A stretch of 64,000 nt of DNA. Origin: Actinomadura violacea. GTDB lineage: Bacteria; Actinomycetota; Actinomycetes; Streptosporangiales; Streptosporangiaceae. The stretch lies in assembly GCF_017573465.1 (NCBI RefSeq), contig NZ_JAGEPF010000033.1, forward strand, positions 61,904 through 125,903, in the 5' to 3' direction. Under the pieces are notes generated by a model. The model made no database searches, was not told the origin of the DNA, and worked only from the letters and a program-made list of their open reading frames with translations. Of the stretch, positions 15,743 through 23,671 are shown piece after piece. Position 1 is the first letter of the stretch. Each line of letters begins with the position of its first letter. Position numbers and translations under genes: made by a program.

Positions 15743-16452
15743 CCCCGCCGCCCGCCGCGCCGCCGATCCGGGTGCTGATCGCCGACGACCATCCGGTCGT
15801 CCGGCAGGGGCTGCGCACGTTCCTCGGCATCCAGGACGACATCGAGGTCGTGGGCGAGGCGGAGGACGGCACATCGGCCGTGACGCTGGCCGAATCGCTG
15901 GAGCCCGATATCGTGCTGATGGACCTCAAGATGCCGGGCGCCGACGGCGTGACCGCGCTGGCGGAGTTGCGGGCTCGGGGGGTGGGGGCGCGGGTGCTGA
16001 TCCTGACCAGCGTCACCGAACGCGGGCACGTGCTGCCGGCGGTGCAGGCGGGCGCGGCCGGCTACCTGTACAAGGACGTGGACCCGCGCGCCCTCGTCCA
16101 GGCGATCAGGGCGGTGCACGACGGGCATGTGCTGTTCGCCCCGGACGCCGCGGAGGCGATGCTGCGCGCCGGATCAGCGGGCGGGCCCGAGCGCGGGCCG
16201 GCCGACCGCGGCCTCGCCGCGCTCACCGAACGGGAACGGGAGGTGCTCGTGCACATCGCGCGGGGCAGGTCGAACCGGGAGATCGCCCGCGCCCTCGTCG
16301 TCTCGGAGAAGACGGTCAAGACGCACGTCAGTAATCTGCTCATGAAACTGGGAGTGCAGGATCGGACGCAGGCGGCGCTCTACGCCGTCCGGCACGGCAT
16401 CGGCCGGGTGGACGACGGCGCGGACCGGGCCGGGGAGGCCGCCCGTGAGTGA
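15739..16452 (+). CDS. LuxR/NarL-type response regulator
   Basis: 237 aa from GTG 15739, overlapping the kinase stop as GTGA. Receiver domain ~8-125: acidic pair IADDHPV, phospho-acceptor Asp in VLMDLKMPG, Thr in LILTSVT, Lys in YLYKDVD. LuxR helix-turn-helix ~165-225 (LTEREREVLVHIARGRSNRE, VSEKTVKTHVSNLL). Partner of the preceding kinase by coupling. A PP2C gene starts 36 nt downstream and may be cotranscribed. Confidence 0.95.
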   Translation: MTPPPAAPPIRVLIADDHPVVRQGLRTFLGIQDDIEVVGEAEDGTSAVTLAESLEPDIVLMDLKMPGADGVTALAELRARGVGARVLILTSVTERGHVLPAVQAGAAGYLYKDVDPRALVQAIRAVHDGHVLFAPDAAEAMLRAGSAGGPERGPADRGLAALTEREREVLVHIARGRSNREIARALVVSEKTVKTHVSNLLMKLGVQDRTQAALYAVRHGIGRVDDGADRAGEAARE

Positions 16453-16488
16453 TACAACTCCTCTGACAGGATCGTCATCGAAATCGGT

Positions 16489-17274
16489 ATGAACGTAGCA
16501 ATCAGGTACGCAGCAGGCAGTGACATCGGGTGCAACCGAGAGAACAACGAGGACTCGGGCTACGCCGGTGCACGGTTGATCGCGGTCGCCGACGGCATGG
16601 GCGGTTATGCCGGCGGCGAGGTCGCGAGCTCGACCGTCATCGGCTCGCTGCGCTCACTGGACACCGACGGCCATGGTGACGACCTGGTCGACACCCTCGG
16701 CCGCGCGGTCGCGGAGGCCAACGAGAAGCTCCGCATCGTGCGCGAGGAGCGGCCCGACCTGAGCCGGATGGGCACCACGCTCACCGCGATGCTGTGGGCG
16801 GGCGACTCGGTGGCGCTGGCCCACATCGGCGACTCCCGCGGCTACCTGCTGCGCGACGGCGAGCTGTTCCAGATGACCCAGGACCACACGATGGACGAGC
16901 TGCTGAAGGCGGAGGCCGAGCAGGCGGGGCAGACCGCCGACCCGGCCGAGACCTCGCGGCTGTCGCACGTGCTGTACCGGGTGCTGGACGGCCGCGACGA
17001 CCGCGAGCCGGACCTGCGGCTGCGCGAGGCGCGGCTCGGCGACCGCTACCTGCTCTGCTCCGACGGCCTGAGCGGCCCGGTCGAGGCGCAGCGGATCTAC
17101 GAGCTGCTGTCCGCGGAGGCCGACCCGCAGCGCGCCGTCGCCGGGCTGATCGAGGAGGCGCGGGCCAACGGCGGCCCCGACAACATCACCGCGGTCGTCG
17201 CGGACGTCGTCGAGGCGGAGTACCACACCGACGCCGGCGGCCCCCTCGTCGTGGGCGCCGCGGCGCAGTCCTGA
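16489..17274 (+). CDS. PP2C-type Ser/Thr protein phosphatase
   Basis: 261 aa. Metal-binding motifs of the PPM family are intact: GCNRENNEDS, VADGMGGYAGGE (Asp35), HIGDSRGYLL, LCSDGLS and GPDNITAVV. No membrane segment, unlike PstP of mycobacteria, so soluble. It follows the two-component system by 36 nt, so it may share its transcript. Possible substrates include proteins phosphorylated by Ser/Thr kinases such as the one at 4508. Confidence 0.95.
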   Translation: MNVAIRYAAGSDIGCNRENNEDSGYAGARLIAVADGMGGYAGGEVASSTVIGSLRSLDTDGHGDDLVDTLGRAVAEANEKLRIVREERPDLSRMGTTLTAMLWAGDSVALAHIGDSRGYLLRDGELFQMTQDHTMDELLKAEAEQAGQTADPAETSRLSHVLYRVLDGRDDREPDLRLREARLGDRYLLCSDGLSGPVEAQRIYELLSAEADPQRAVAGLIEEARANGGPDNITAVVADVVEAEYHTDAGGPLVVGAAAQS

Positions 17275-17577
17275 CCCGGCGCCGCGGTCCCGCAACCCCG
17301 GACCGCGCGCCGCCGTGCGGTACCGCTCCGTCCGCGCACCGTGTGCCCGTGCCGCTCGCCCGCACGTCTCCGTGCTGCTCGCGAACGTGATTCGTGGCAT
17401 CCGTAACCCATAACTCTGCCCGCATAGCTGACCGTTTGTCCTAGTCTTGCTCCGAGGTGGGCTCAGCATGCCCTCGGTAACGGTCGCGTCGCGGATCGTC
17501 GCCCGGACTTGACCCGCCTCCGGGTGAACCCGGTATACGGGTCACTCAGCCGTATGTTCTCGAGGCGGAGGATTTCG
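17275..17577. other. Intergenic region before the DUF2752 gene
   Basis: About 300 bp with a locally lower GC content at 17385-17455 (AACCCATAACTCTGCCCGCA region), likely holding the promoter of the DUF2752/RDD pair. No small ORF with good codon bias and no strong hairpin was seen. Confidence 0.4.
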
Positions 17578-18027
17578 TTGGGGGGAGCGCCCGGGGCGGC
17601 GGCCGCCGGCGCACCGGACGGTGCGCTCGGCCGGCACGTCAGCCGGACCCTCACCGCAGCGCGGCACGGCCCACAAGGCGTGCTGCTGCGCGTTGCGGCG
17701 ATGGCCGTTGCGGCCGTCGGCGTTTCATGGATCCACCGCCTCCACGACCCCGGCGTGCTCTGCCCCGTGCGGGCTCTCACCGGTCTCCCGTGTCCCCTGT
17801 GCGGGGGGACCACCGTGTTCACCGAGCTCGGCGCGGGCCACCCGGCCCGCGGCGCGCTGGCGAACCCGCTGGCCCTGACCGGTGCGATCGCCGTCGCCCT
17901 CGCCCCGCTGGGGCTCTGGGGACGGTGGTGGGCACTCCAGCCGAAGACCCGTGCCCGAATGCTCGGCGCCGCCCTCATCGGGTCGGAGCTGTGGCAGCTC
18001 GTCCGGTTCGGTGTTCTGCGGGTTTGA
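17578..18027 (+). CDS. DUF2752 membrane protein
   Basis: 149 aa from TTG 17578, chosen for the AGGCGGAGG box 8 nt upstream; ATG 17554 is an alternative. Family signature is the Cys cluster CPVRALTGLPCPLCGGTT, followed by hydrophobic segments (ALTGAIAVALAPLGLWGRW and ARMLGAALIGSELWQLV). Members are small membrane proteins of unknown role with a possible metal- or redox-active CPxCG site. Confidence 0.8.
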   Translation: MGGAPGAAAAGAPDGALGRHVSRTLTAARHGPQGVLLRVAAMAVAAVGVSWIHRLHDPGVLCPVRALTGLPCPLCGGTTVFTELGAGHPARGALANPLALTGAIAVALAPLGLWGRWWALQPKTRARMLGAALIGSELWQLVRFGVLRV

Positions 18028-18115
18028 GCCGCGGTCGATCGTCGGTCAGACTTGCGGAGCCCTCCGGGTCCGGCGGGCGTCACATATCCACAGGGTCAAT
18101 CAATAAGGAGCAAGT

Positions 18116-18856
18116 GTGGGTAACCCCTACGACCCGTACGGTCAGCAGCCGGGCTACGGGCAACAGCAGCCCGGGTACGGCCAGCCCCCGGCCCAGCAGC
18201 CCGGATACGGCCAGCCCCCGGCCCAGCCGGGCTACGGCCAGCCCCCCGCGCAGCCGGGCTACGGCCAGCCCCCGGCGCAGCCCGGGTACGGCCAGCCGCC
18301 GGCGCAGCCGGGCTACGGCCAGCCGCCCTCGGCCCAGCCGGGCTACGGCGCCCCGCCCGCCCCTCCCGGTCCCCCCGGGCCGCCCGCCGCGCCGGGCTAC
18401 CAGGAGGTGCACCACCACCACTACGGCTCGACCGGCCAGCTGGCCGAGTGGGGGTCGCGCGTCGGCGGCTACATCATCGACTACCTCATCTTCATGGGCC
18501 CGTTCTGGGTGCTGTACCTGCTCGGCAGCCTGCTGAGCAGCTCCGGCAGCGGCGGCGGCGCCCTGATCGGCGTGCTGTTCATCCTGATCGGCGGCGCGCT
18601 GATGCTCGCCGGCGGCCTGTGGATCTGCTACCAGGAGGGCACGACCGGCCAGTCCATCGGCAAGCGCCAGATGGGCATCCGGCTGGTCAGCGCGCAGACC
18701 GGCCAGCCGATCGGGTTCGGCATGGCCTTCGTGCGCAAGCTCGCGCACATCGCCGACAGCTTCCTGTGCTACCTCGGCTTCCTGTGGCCGCTGTGGGACG
18801 AGCGCAAGCAGACCTTCGCCGACAAGATCGTCAACACGATCGTCGTCCGCGACTGA
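18116..18856 (+). CDS. RDD-family membrane protein with Gln/Pro/Gly/Tyr-rich N-terminus
   Basis: 246 aa from GTG 18116 with a strong AAGGAG box. Residues 1-~85 are about eight repeats of the type PGYGQPPAQ, likely disordered and cytosolic; then HHHHYG; then an RDD domain with the first RDD helix AEWGSRVGGYIIDYLIFMG, a second helix pair and EGTTGQSIGKRQMGIRLV. RDD proteins have been linked to Na+/H+ exchange or used as anchors; low-complexity leaders are common in actinomycetes. A terminator follows at 18877. Confidence 0.92.
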   Translation: MGNPYDPYGQQPGYGQQQPGYGQPPAQQPGYGQPPAQPGYGQPPAQPGYGQPPAQPGYGQPPAQPGYGQPPSAQPGYGAPPAPPGPPGPPAAPGYQEVHHHHYGSTGQLAEWGSRVGGYIIDYLIFMGPFWVLYLLGSLLSSSGSGGGALIGVLFILIGGALMLAGGLWICYQEGTTGQSIGKRQMGIRLVSAQTGQPIGFGMAFVRKLAHIADSFLCYLGFLWPLWDERKQTFADKIVNTIVVRD

Positions 18857-18876
18857 ACCGGCACCGCACGGTGTGA

Positions 18877-18904
18877 GCGGGGCGTCCCTCCGGGGACGTC
18901 CCGC
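18877..18904 (+). terminator. Terminator after the RDD gene
   Basis: 12-bp stem (18877-18888 and 18893-18904, one G-U pair) with a 4-nt loop followed by TTTCCGTTT. It lies between the RDD gene and the converging gene that ends at 18933. Confidence 0.8.
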
Positions 18905-18932
18905 TTTCCGTTTGGCACGTTCTCAGCGGCGC

Positions 18933-19703
18933 CTACGGGACGGGATCGAACGCGCTGTTGCACGCCGCGACCCGCGCCCGCCGCACCGCCCGGTCGAGCA
19001 GCCGCAGCGCCTCACCCCGCCGGCGCATCTGGTCGGCGGTCAGGCCCCGCTCGTCCATCCGCCGCGCCAGGTCCACCACCAGCGCCAACCGGCCCGCCAG
19101 CGCCGCCACCCGGTGCGCCCGCGGCGGATACCCCGGCGCCAGCGGATGGTCGCCGCGGTGCGGGTCGCGCAGGTCGACCAGCGCGTCCGCGATCTCCGGC
19201 GGCACCCCCGACACGTCGTCCACCGTCAGCAGCGCCTCCGTCGCGTCCCGCATCGCCAGCGTCAGCTGCCGGTCCGCGTCGGCGAGACCCGGCACGTCCG
19301 GCGGGTTCGCGGACGCGTCGTGCGTCGACCACCGCACCCCGACATAGGACGAGCCGCGCCGGTCCTCCTCGGGGACCAGCCCGATCGCCCGGTCGCCGAG
19401 CAGCACCACCACCGCCGCGCCCGCGTCGATCGCCGCCCGGTTGAACTCGGCGGGACCCGTCAGCCCGAGCGGGTCGCCCGGCTCGGGCAGCGCCAGCCGC
19501 AGCGCCGTCAGCCCGCCGACGCGCAGGTCGCCGAGCCCGCGGCGCAGCGTCACCTCGGCGGGCTCGCCGCCGAGGATCTGCGGGCCCGCCGCCTTCTCGA
19601 CCGCGTCCACCGCCTCGTCCAGGCCGACGCTGCCGGTCAGCCAGGCATTGCCCCACGCGACCAGCGCCGTCGCCACGTCCCTGCTCATGCCGTCCGGGCT
19701 CAT
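18933..19703 (-). CDS. Conserved hypothetical protein, 256 aa
   Basis: Start ATG 19703; GTG 19715 and ATG 19688 are in frame too. Soluble alpha/beta protein: VATALVAWGNAWLTGSV, a mid part VVVLLGDRAIGLVPEEDRRG, then long helices (HRVAALAGRLALVVDLARRM). No recognised motif. It is divergent from the ABC ATPase at 19918 with a 215-bp gap; joint function is possible but unproven. Confidence 0.7.
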   Translation of the reverse strand: MSPDGMSRDVATALVAWGNAWLTGSVGLDEAVDAVEKAAGPQILGGEPAEVTLRRGLGDLRVGGLTALRLALPEPGDPLGLTGPAEFNRAAIDAGAAVVVLLGDRAIGLVPEEDRRGSSYVGVRWSTHDASANPPDVPGLADADRQLTLAMRDATEALLTVDDVSGVPPEIADALVDLRDPHRGDHPLAPGYPPRAHRVAALAGRLALVVDLARRMDERGLTADQMRRRGEALRLLDRAVRRARVAACNSAFDPVP

Positions 19704-19917
19704 CGCGCCCGACACTCCCCAATGGACATGCGATCCACCATAAGCGCTCGGATCGCCGCTGCCATCGGGCCCGCGCGACGTTCCTGCCTTCCCGGGCGGC
19801 CTCCGCGGGGAGGCGGGGGGCGCCGGAGCCCCCGGATCGCATAGGTTCTTTCCTGGACAACGGACCGGTCCGGACCGGGACCGGTGGGATCACCGGGAAT
19901 GGGGACGAAGGCACGCG

Positions 19918-20706
19918 ATGGCCGGCGAGGTACTTCAGCTCCGCGGAGTCGGGGTCAGGCGCGGGGGCTCGGCCCTGCTGCGCGATGTCACGTGGACGGT
20001 GAACGAGGGCGAGCGGTGGGTGGTCGTCGGCCCCAACGGGGCGGGCAAGACCACGCTGCTGCAGGTCGCCGCCGCGATGATGCACCCCACCGAGGGCTCG
20101 GTGGAGATCCTGGAGGAGGAGATCGGCCGCACCGACGTGTTCGAGCTACGGCCCCGCATCGGCCTCGCGAGCACCGCGCTCGCCGAGAAGGTCCCCGCCG
20201 GCGAGAAGGTCATCGACCTGGTGCTGACCGCCTCGTACGCGATCCTCGGCCGCTGGCAGGAGGAGTACGACTCGACCGACGTCAGCCGCGCCGTCGGGCT
20301 GCTCGACCAGCTCGGCTGCGCCGAGCTGATGGGCCGCACGTTCACCACCCTGGCCGAGGGCGAGCGCAAGCGGGTCCAGATCGCCCGCGCGCTGATGCCC
20401 GACCCCGAACTGCTGCTGCTGGACGAGCCCGCCGCGGGCCTCGACCTCGGCGGCCGCGAGGACCTCGTCGCCCGGCTCGGCGCCCTCGCCGACGACCCGA
20501 TGGCGCCGACCATGGCGATGGTCACCCACCACGTCGAGGAGGTCCCGGACGGCTTCACGCACGCCCTGCTGCTGCGCAAGGGCGGCATCGTCGCGCAGGG
20601 CAAGGTCGACGAGGTCTTCACCCCCGAGCACCTGACGGACTGCTTCGGCCTCCCCCTCACCATCGAACGGCAGGGCGGCCGCTGGTACGCGCGCGCCGTC
20701 CGCTGA
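19918..20706 (+). CDS. ABC transporter ATP-binding protein
   Basis: 262 aa. Walker A GPNGAGKTT (residues 38-46), Walker B LLLLDEPAAGLD and H-loop His in MVTHHVEEV. The signature motif is LAEGERKRVQ instead of LSGGQ, as in the ModF/iron-type stand-alone ATPase subfamily. No permease or binding protein is adjacent, so it is either an orphan subunit or a non-transport ATPase. ATG 19918 was chosen by the start of homology; a weak GAAGG lies upstream. Confidence 0.9.
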   Translation: MAGEVLQLRGVGVRRGGSALLRDVTWTVNEGERWVVVGPNGAGKTTLLQVAAAMMHPTEGSVEILEEEIGRTDVFELRPRIGLASTALAEKVPAGEKVIDLVLTASYAILGRWQEEYDSTDVSRAVGLLDQLGCAELMGRTFTTLAEGERKRVQIARALMPDPELLLLDEPAAGLDLGGREDLVARLGALADDPMAPTMAMVTHHVEEVPDGFTHALLLRKGGIVAQGKVDEVFTPEHLTDCFGLPLTIERQGGRWYARAVR

Positions 20707-20819
20707 CCGCCGGGCGCGCCGGCCGCCGCGCAACCGGCACCCCCATTACCGGGCTGAGCTGCGGTGTCCCTACCATCATGAGCGCCGTTGCCAACACCTG
20801 ACGCCGGGATGGGGCCCTC

Positions 20820-21593
20820 GTGAACCTGCTGGACGCGGCCGCGGTGTTCGCGGCCGGGGTCGCCGCCGGCGGCATCAACACCGTCGTCGGCTCCGGCTCG
20901 CTGATCACGTTCCCGACGCTGGTGGCGCTCGGCTACGTGCCCGTCGTCGCGAACGTGTCCAACAACATCGGCCTCGTCCCCGGCGGCGTCACCGGCGCGT
21001 ACGGGTACCGCGCCGAGCTCAAGGGGCAGCGTGCCCGGCTGCTGCGGCTCGGCAGCGCGTCCCTGATCGGCGCCGTGATCGGCGCCCTCCTGCTGCTCGG
21101 CCTGCCCGCGTCCGCGTTCAAGTTCATCGTCCCGATCCTCATCATCATCGCGCTGGTCCTCGTCGTGGTGCAGCCGCGCATGCAGGGCTGGATCCGCAAG
21201 CGCCGCGAGGACGGCGGCGGACACGCGCACGGCGGGCCCTGGCTCTGGCTCGGCGTGCTGGTCGCCGGCATGTACGGCGGCTACTTCGGCGCCGCGCAGG
21301 GCATCGTGCTGATCGCGCTGCTCGGCATCATGCTCGACGACGAACTCCAGCGGCTCAACGCGAGCAAGAACGTCCTGTCCGCCATCGTCAACGGCACCGC
21401 CGCGGTCATGTTCATCGTGACCTGGCTGTTCGGCGACACCCGGATCAACTGGTGGGCGGTACTGCTGATCGCCGCCGGCTCCACCGTCGGCGGCTTCCTC
21501 GGCGCCAAGGTCGGCCGCCGCATCCCGCCCCTGGTCCTCCGCGCCGTCATCGTCGTAGTCGGCGTGGTCGCCATCGTGAACCTGCTGCGTTAG
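20820..21593 (+). CDS. TSUP-family (TauE/SafE) membrane transporter
   Basis: 257 aa from GTG 20820. Around eight membrane segments in two similar halves, with the family signatures AAGGINTVVGSGSLITFPTL near the N-terminus and GMYGGYFGAAQGIVLIALLG at mid-protein. TSUP proteins export sulfite or organosulfonates, but substrates vary. The TAG stop is the first base group of the large repeat at 21591. Confidence 0.92.
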   Translation: MNLLDAAAVFAAGVAAGGINTVVGSGSLITFPTLVALGYVPVVANVSNNIGLVPGGVTGAYGYRAELKGQRARLLRLGSASLIGAVIGALLLLGLPASAFKFIVPILIIIALVLVVVQPRMQGWIRKRREDGGGHAHGGPWLWLGVLVAGMYGGYFGAAQGIVLIALLGIMLDDELQRLNASKNVLSAIVNGTAAVMFIVTWLFGDTRINWWAVLLIAAGSTVGGFLGAKVGRRIPPLVLRAVIVVVGVVAIVNLLR

Positions 21594-21820
21594 CCCAGGG
21601 GGGCGACCCCCTGGAACCCCCGTCACGACGGACAATGCGTTTCCCGCTCCGCTAGCGCTCCGCGCGAAACGGCCACTTTTCCCAGGGGGGCGACCCCCTG
21701 GAACCCCCGTCACGACGGACAATGCGTTTCCCGCTCCGCTAGCGCTCCGCGCGAAACGCATTGTCCGTCGTCGGGCGTGCCCGCTGCGCTCGCTGCACTC
21801 GCTCCGCGTGCACGCCCGGG
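21591..21820. repeat. Left repeat block flanking the Rieske island
   Basis: An 87-bp unit (21594-21680) is repeated from 21681. Each copy starts CCCAGGGGGGCGACCCCCTG, a small hairpin right after the TSUP stop codon TAG, and goes on to a 19-bp-arm inverted repeat ACGACGGACAATGCGTTTC whose loop contains CGCTAGCG. The block ends in GGGCGTGCCCGC followed by CGCTCGCTGCACTCGC. Its reverse complement is found at 23449-23671. Confidence 0.85.
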
Positions 21821-21949
21821 GTGGTGGCTGAGGCTCAATCTGCCGGTGGCTGGGCTTCAAGCTGCCGGTGGCTGGGGCTCAACCTGGCGGTGGCCGGGCT
21901 TCAATCTGCCGGTGGCCGGGCTTCAAGCTGGCGGGGCCGGGGCTGTGGG
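21818..21949. repeat. 22-bp minisatellite-like tandem repeat
   Basis: Four full copies of a 22-nt unit (CTGCCGGTGGCTGGGCTTCA plus two bases) at 21840-21861, 21862-21883, 21884-21905 and 21906-21927, with partial copies at each end. No plausible gene covers it. Confidence 0.8.
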
Positions 21950-21950
21950 G

Positions 21951-22199
21951 TCAGGTGGGTGGGGTGGGGTCGTCGGGGTGGGTGTCGCTGTTCGGGTACT
22001 CGACGAGGGCCAGGACGCGGCTGGCCATGAAACGGGCCGTGCGGACGGGGGTCCCGGTGCGGGTGACCTCGCTGACCTCCACCACGCCGCGGCGCGTCGC
22101 GACCTCCACGCGGCGGCCCGCGCGCGCGGCGACCACCTCGTACGTCCGCGTTCCCTCGCCGCCGGCGTCGATCATGATCTCGACCCTGTCGCCCTTCAT
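21951..22199 (-). CDS. Hypothetical small protein, 82 aa
   Basis: MKGDRVEIMIDAGGEGTRTY, then EVATRRGVVEVSEVTRTGTPV: an all-beta small domain in the first ~65 residues, then a Pro/Thr-rich tail. Resembles SH3-like or DUF1918-type small actinobacterial proteins in composition, not securely. Its promoter region holds two overlapping dyads (22218-22241). It lies inside the island bounded by large inverted repeats. Confidence 0.65.
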   Translation of the reverse strand: MKGDRVEIMIDAGGEGTRTYEVVAARAGRRVEVATRRGVVEVSEVTRTGTPVRTARFMASRVLALVEYPNSDTHPDDPTPPT

Positions 22200-22217
22200 C
22201 GGCGCGAACCTCCGGTA

Positions 22218-22241
22218 GTCGAACGTATATTCGACATATAC
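22218..22241. promoter_or_regulatory. Overlapping dyads upstream of the 82-aa gene
   Basis: GTCGAA-CGTATA-TTCGAC (22218-22235) and GTATAT-TCGAC-ATATAC (22225-22241) are both perfect 6-bp inverted repeats and overlap. Located 19 nt upstream of ATG 22199 in an AT-rich patch, so likely operator and promoter -10 region. Confidence 0.55.
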
Positions 22242-22289
22242 CCCGAACGGGGGTCCGCGAACCGCCGCGAAGCGGGCGAAAAGCGCTGG

Positions 22290-23207
22290 TCAGCCCGCGG
22301 GACGGACCTGGACGACGCCGTCGGTCACGCGGGTCTCGAAGTACGGCTGGCGGGCCGTCGCGGGGCCGTGCACGACCGAGCCGTCGCGAACCCGGAACGT
22401 GCTGCCGTGCCAGGGGCACACGATGCAGGTCTCGGCGTTGTCGTCGCTGGTGACGCGGCCCTGGTGGAGCGGGCCGGCGAGGTGGCTGCACCGGTCGGCG
22501 AGCACGTTGATCTCGTCGCCCTCGCGCAGCACGAACAGGCTGATGTAGCCGAGCCTGCGGTGCACCGGCCAGCCGTCCGGCAGCTCGTCGGCGGCGCACA
22601 GGTCGTGCCAGCCGGTCGCGACGAGGTGGGACGTCTGGTCGGCGTGGCTGGCGCCCGCCGCCTGCCGGAACGCCAGGTGCCCGCCGAGGTAGGTGCCGCC
22701 GAGCAGGACGGTCAGCCCGGCGAACCCGAACGCCTTCCCGGCGCCGTCGCGGCCCTGGTAGCGGGCGGCGAGGGACGCCGAGTACAGCATGCTCGCGGTG
22801 GCCGTCGCGGACGCGTGCACGAGGCCGACGCGCTGCTGCTCGCGGTGCAGCGCGGACCAGTCGGCGATGCCGGTGAGGACGGTCGGGACGGCCCCGGCGA
22901 GCCCGGCGGCGACGAGGGCCTGCGAGGCGCGCGCCGTCCCGGGCATGAGGTCGAGGATCGCCGATGAGATCCAGCAGCCGATCGGCACGTCGGTGAGCGG
23001 TGTGTGCGCGGGGTGCCCGAACGGGACGCCGTGCAGGACGTCCTTGAGCGGCCCGGGGGGCAGCGTCCTCCGCACGGCGTTGGACAGCACGCGGATGGTG
23101 CGGTCGAGGCCGCTGGCGTGCTCCAGGTTGTCCGTCGCGTCCGCCAGCCGCTGCGTCGCCTGCGCCCTTGCGCCGCGCCGGAAGATGTTGCTCGACCGCC
23201 GGTTCAT
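22290..23207 (-). CDS. DUF2231 membrane domain fused to Rieske [2Fe-2S] domain
   Basis: 305 aa from ATG 23207 (GGGAGGG upstream). Residues ~50-185 form a DUF2231-type four-helix membrane part (GHPAHTPLTDVPIGCWISSA, LHREQQRVGLVHASATATAS). Residues ~190-303 are a Rieske domain with Cys240-x-His242 (DRCSHLAGPLHQG) and Cys264-x-x-His267 (CPWHGSTF), complete for a [2Fe-2S] cluster. The two-domain fusion is known in actinobacteria; it may pass electrons at the membrane but no partner dehydrogenase is adjacent. Its gene is enclosed by the inverted repeats. Confidence 0.92.
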   Translation of the reverse strand: MNRRSSNIFRRGARAQATQRLADATDNLEHASGLDRTIRVLSNAVRRTLPPGPLKDVLHGVPFGHPAHTPLTDVPIGCWISSAILDLMPGTARASQALVAAGLAGAVPTVLTGIADWSALHREQQRVGLVHASATATASMLYSASLAARYQGRDGAGKAFGFAGLTVLLGGTYLGGHLAFRQAAGASHADQTSHLVATGWHDLCAADELPDGWPVHRRLGYISLFVLREGDEINVLADRCSHLAGPLHQGRVTSDDNAETCIVCPWHGSTFRVRDGSVVHGPATARQPYFETRVTDGVVQVRPAG

Positions 23208-23448
23208 GTCCCTCCCTCGGTGCGTGCGGGCGGCCCGCCCGAGGCGGCGCCCGGACCCATCGGTTCCGTCCGGCCCACTGGTTAGAGACGGCCGTAATGG
23301 GACGCTTGATTGCGAGGTTAGTCGATCCCCCGTGTGACGTTCGAGGCGGCCCGAGCCGCCTGCGGCGAGTGATACCTACCAGCCGCCGCCGGTGCTAAAC
23401 ACGTCGTGATCGGGTTCCGGCGGGCCGCTTCCCTGCACTGACACGGGC

Positions 23449-23671
23449 GGGCACGCGGAGCGAGCGCCAGCGAGTGGAGCGGGCACGCCCGACGACGGAC
23501 AATGCGTTTCGCGCGGAGCGCTAGCGGAGCGGGAAACGCGTTGTCCGTCGTGGCGGGGGTTCCAGGGGGTCGCTCCCCTGGGATAGTGGCCGTTTCGCGC
23601 GGAGCGCTAGCGGAGCGGGAAACGCGTTGTCCGTCGTGGCGGGGGTTCCAGGGGGTCGTCCCCCTGGGCTA
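23449..23671. repeat. Right repeat block, reverse complement of the left one
   Basis: Contains two copies (about 23489-23582 and 23583-23671) of the reverse complement of the left unit, ending in CCCCTGGGCTA, where CTA is the TAG stop of the molybdopterin oxidoreductase read on the minus strand. The distal sequence GGGCACGCGGAGCGAGCG mirrors the outer edge of the left block. Confidence 0.85.

Noticed and set aside
21591..23671. Insertion sequence
   Set aside because: No transposase or frame remnant between the repeats and no target duplication seen; kept as inverted-repeat finding instead.
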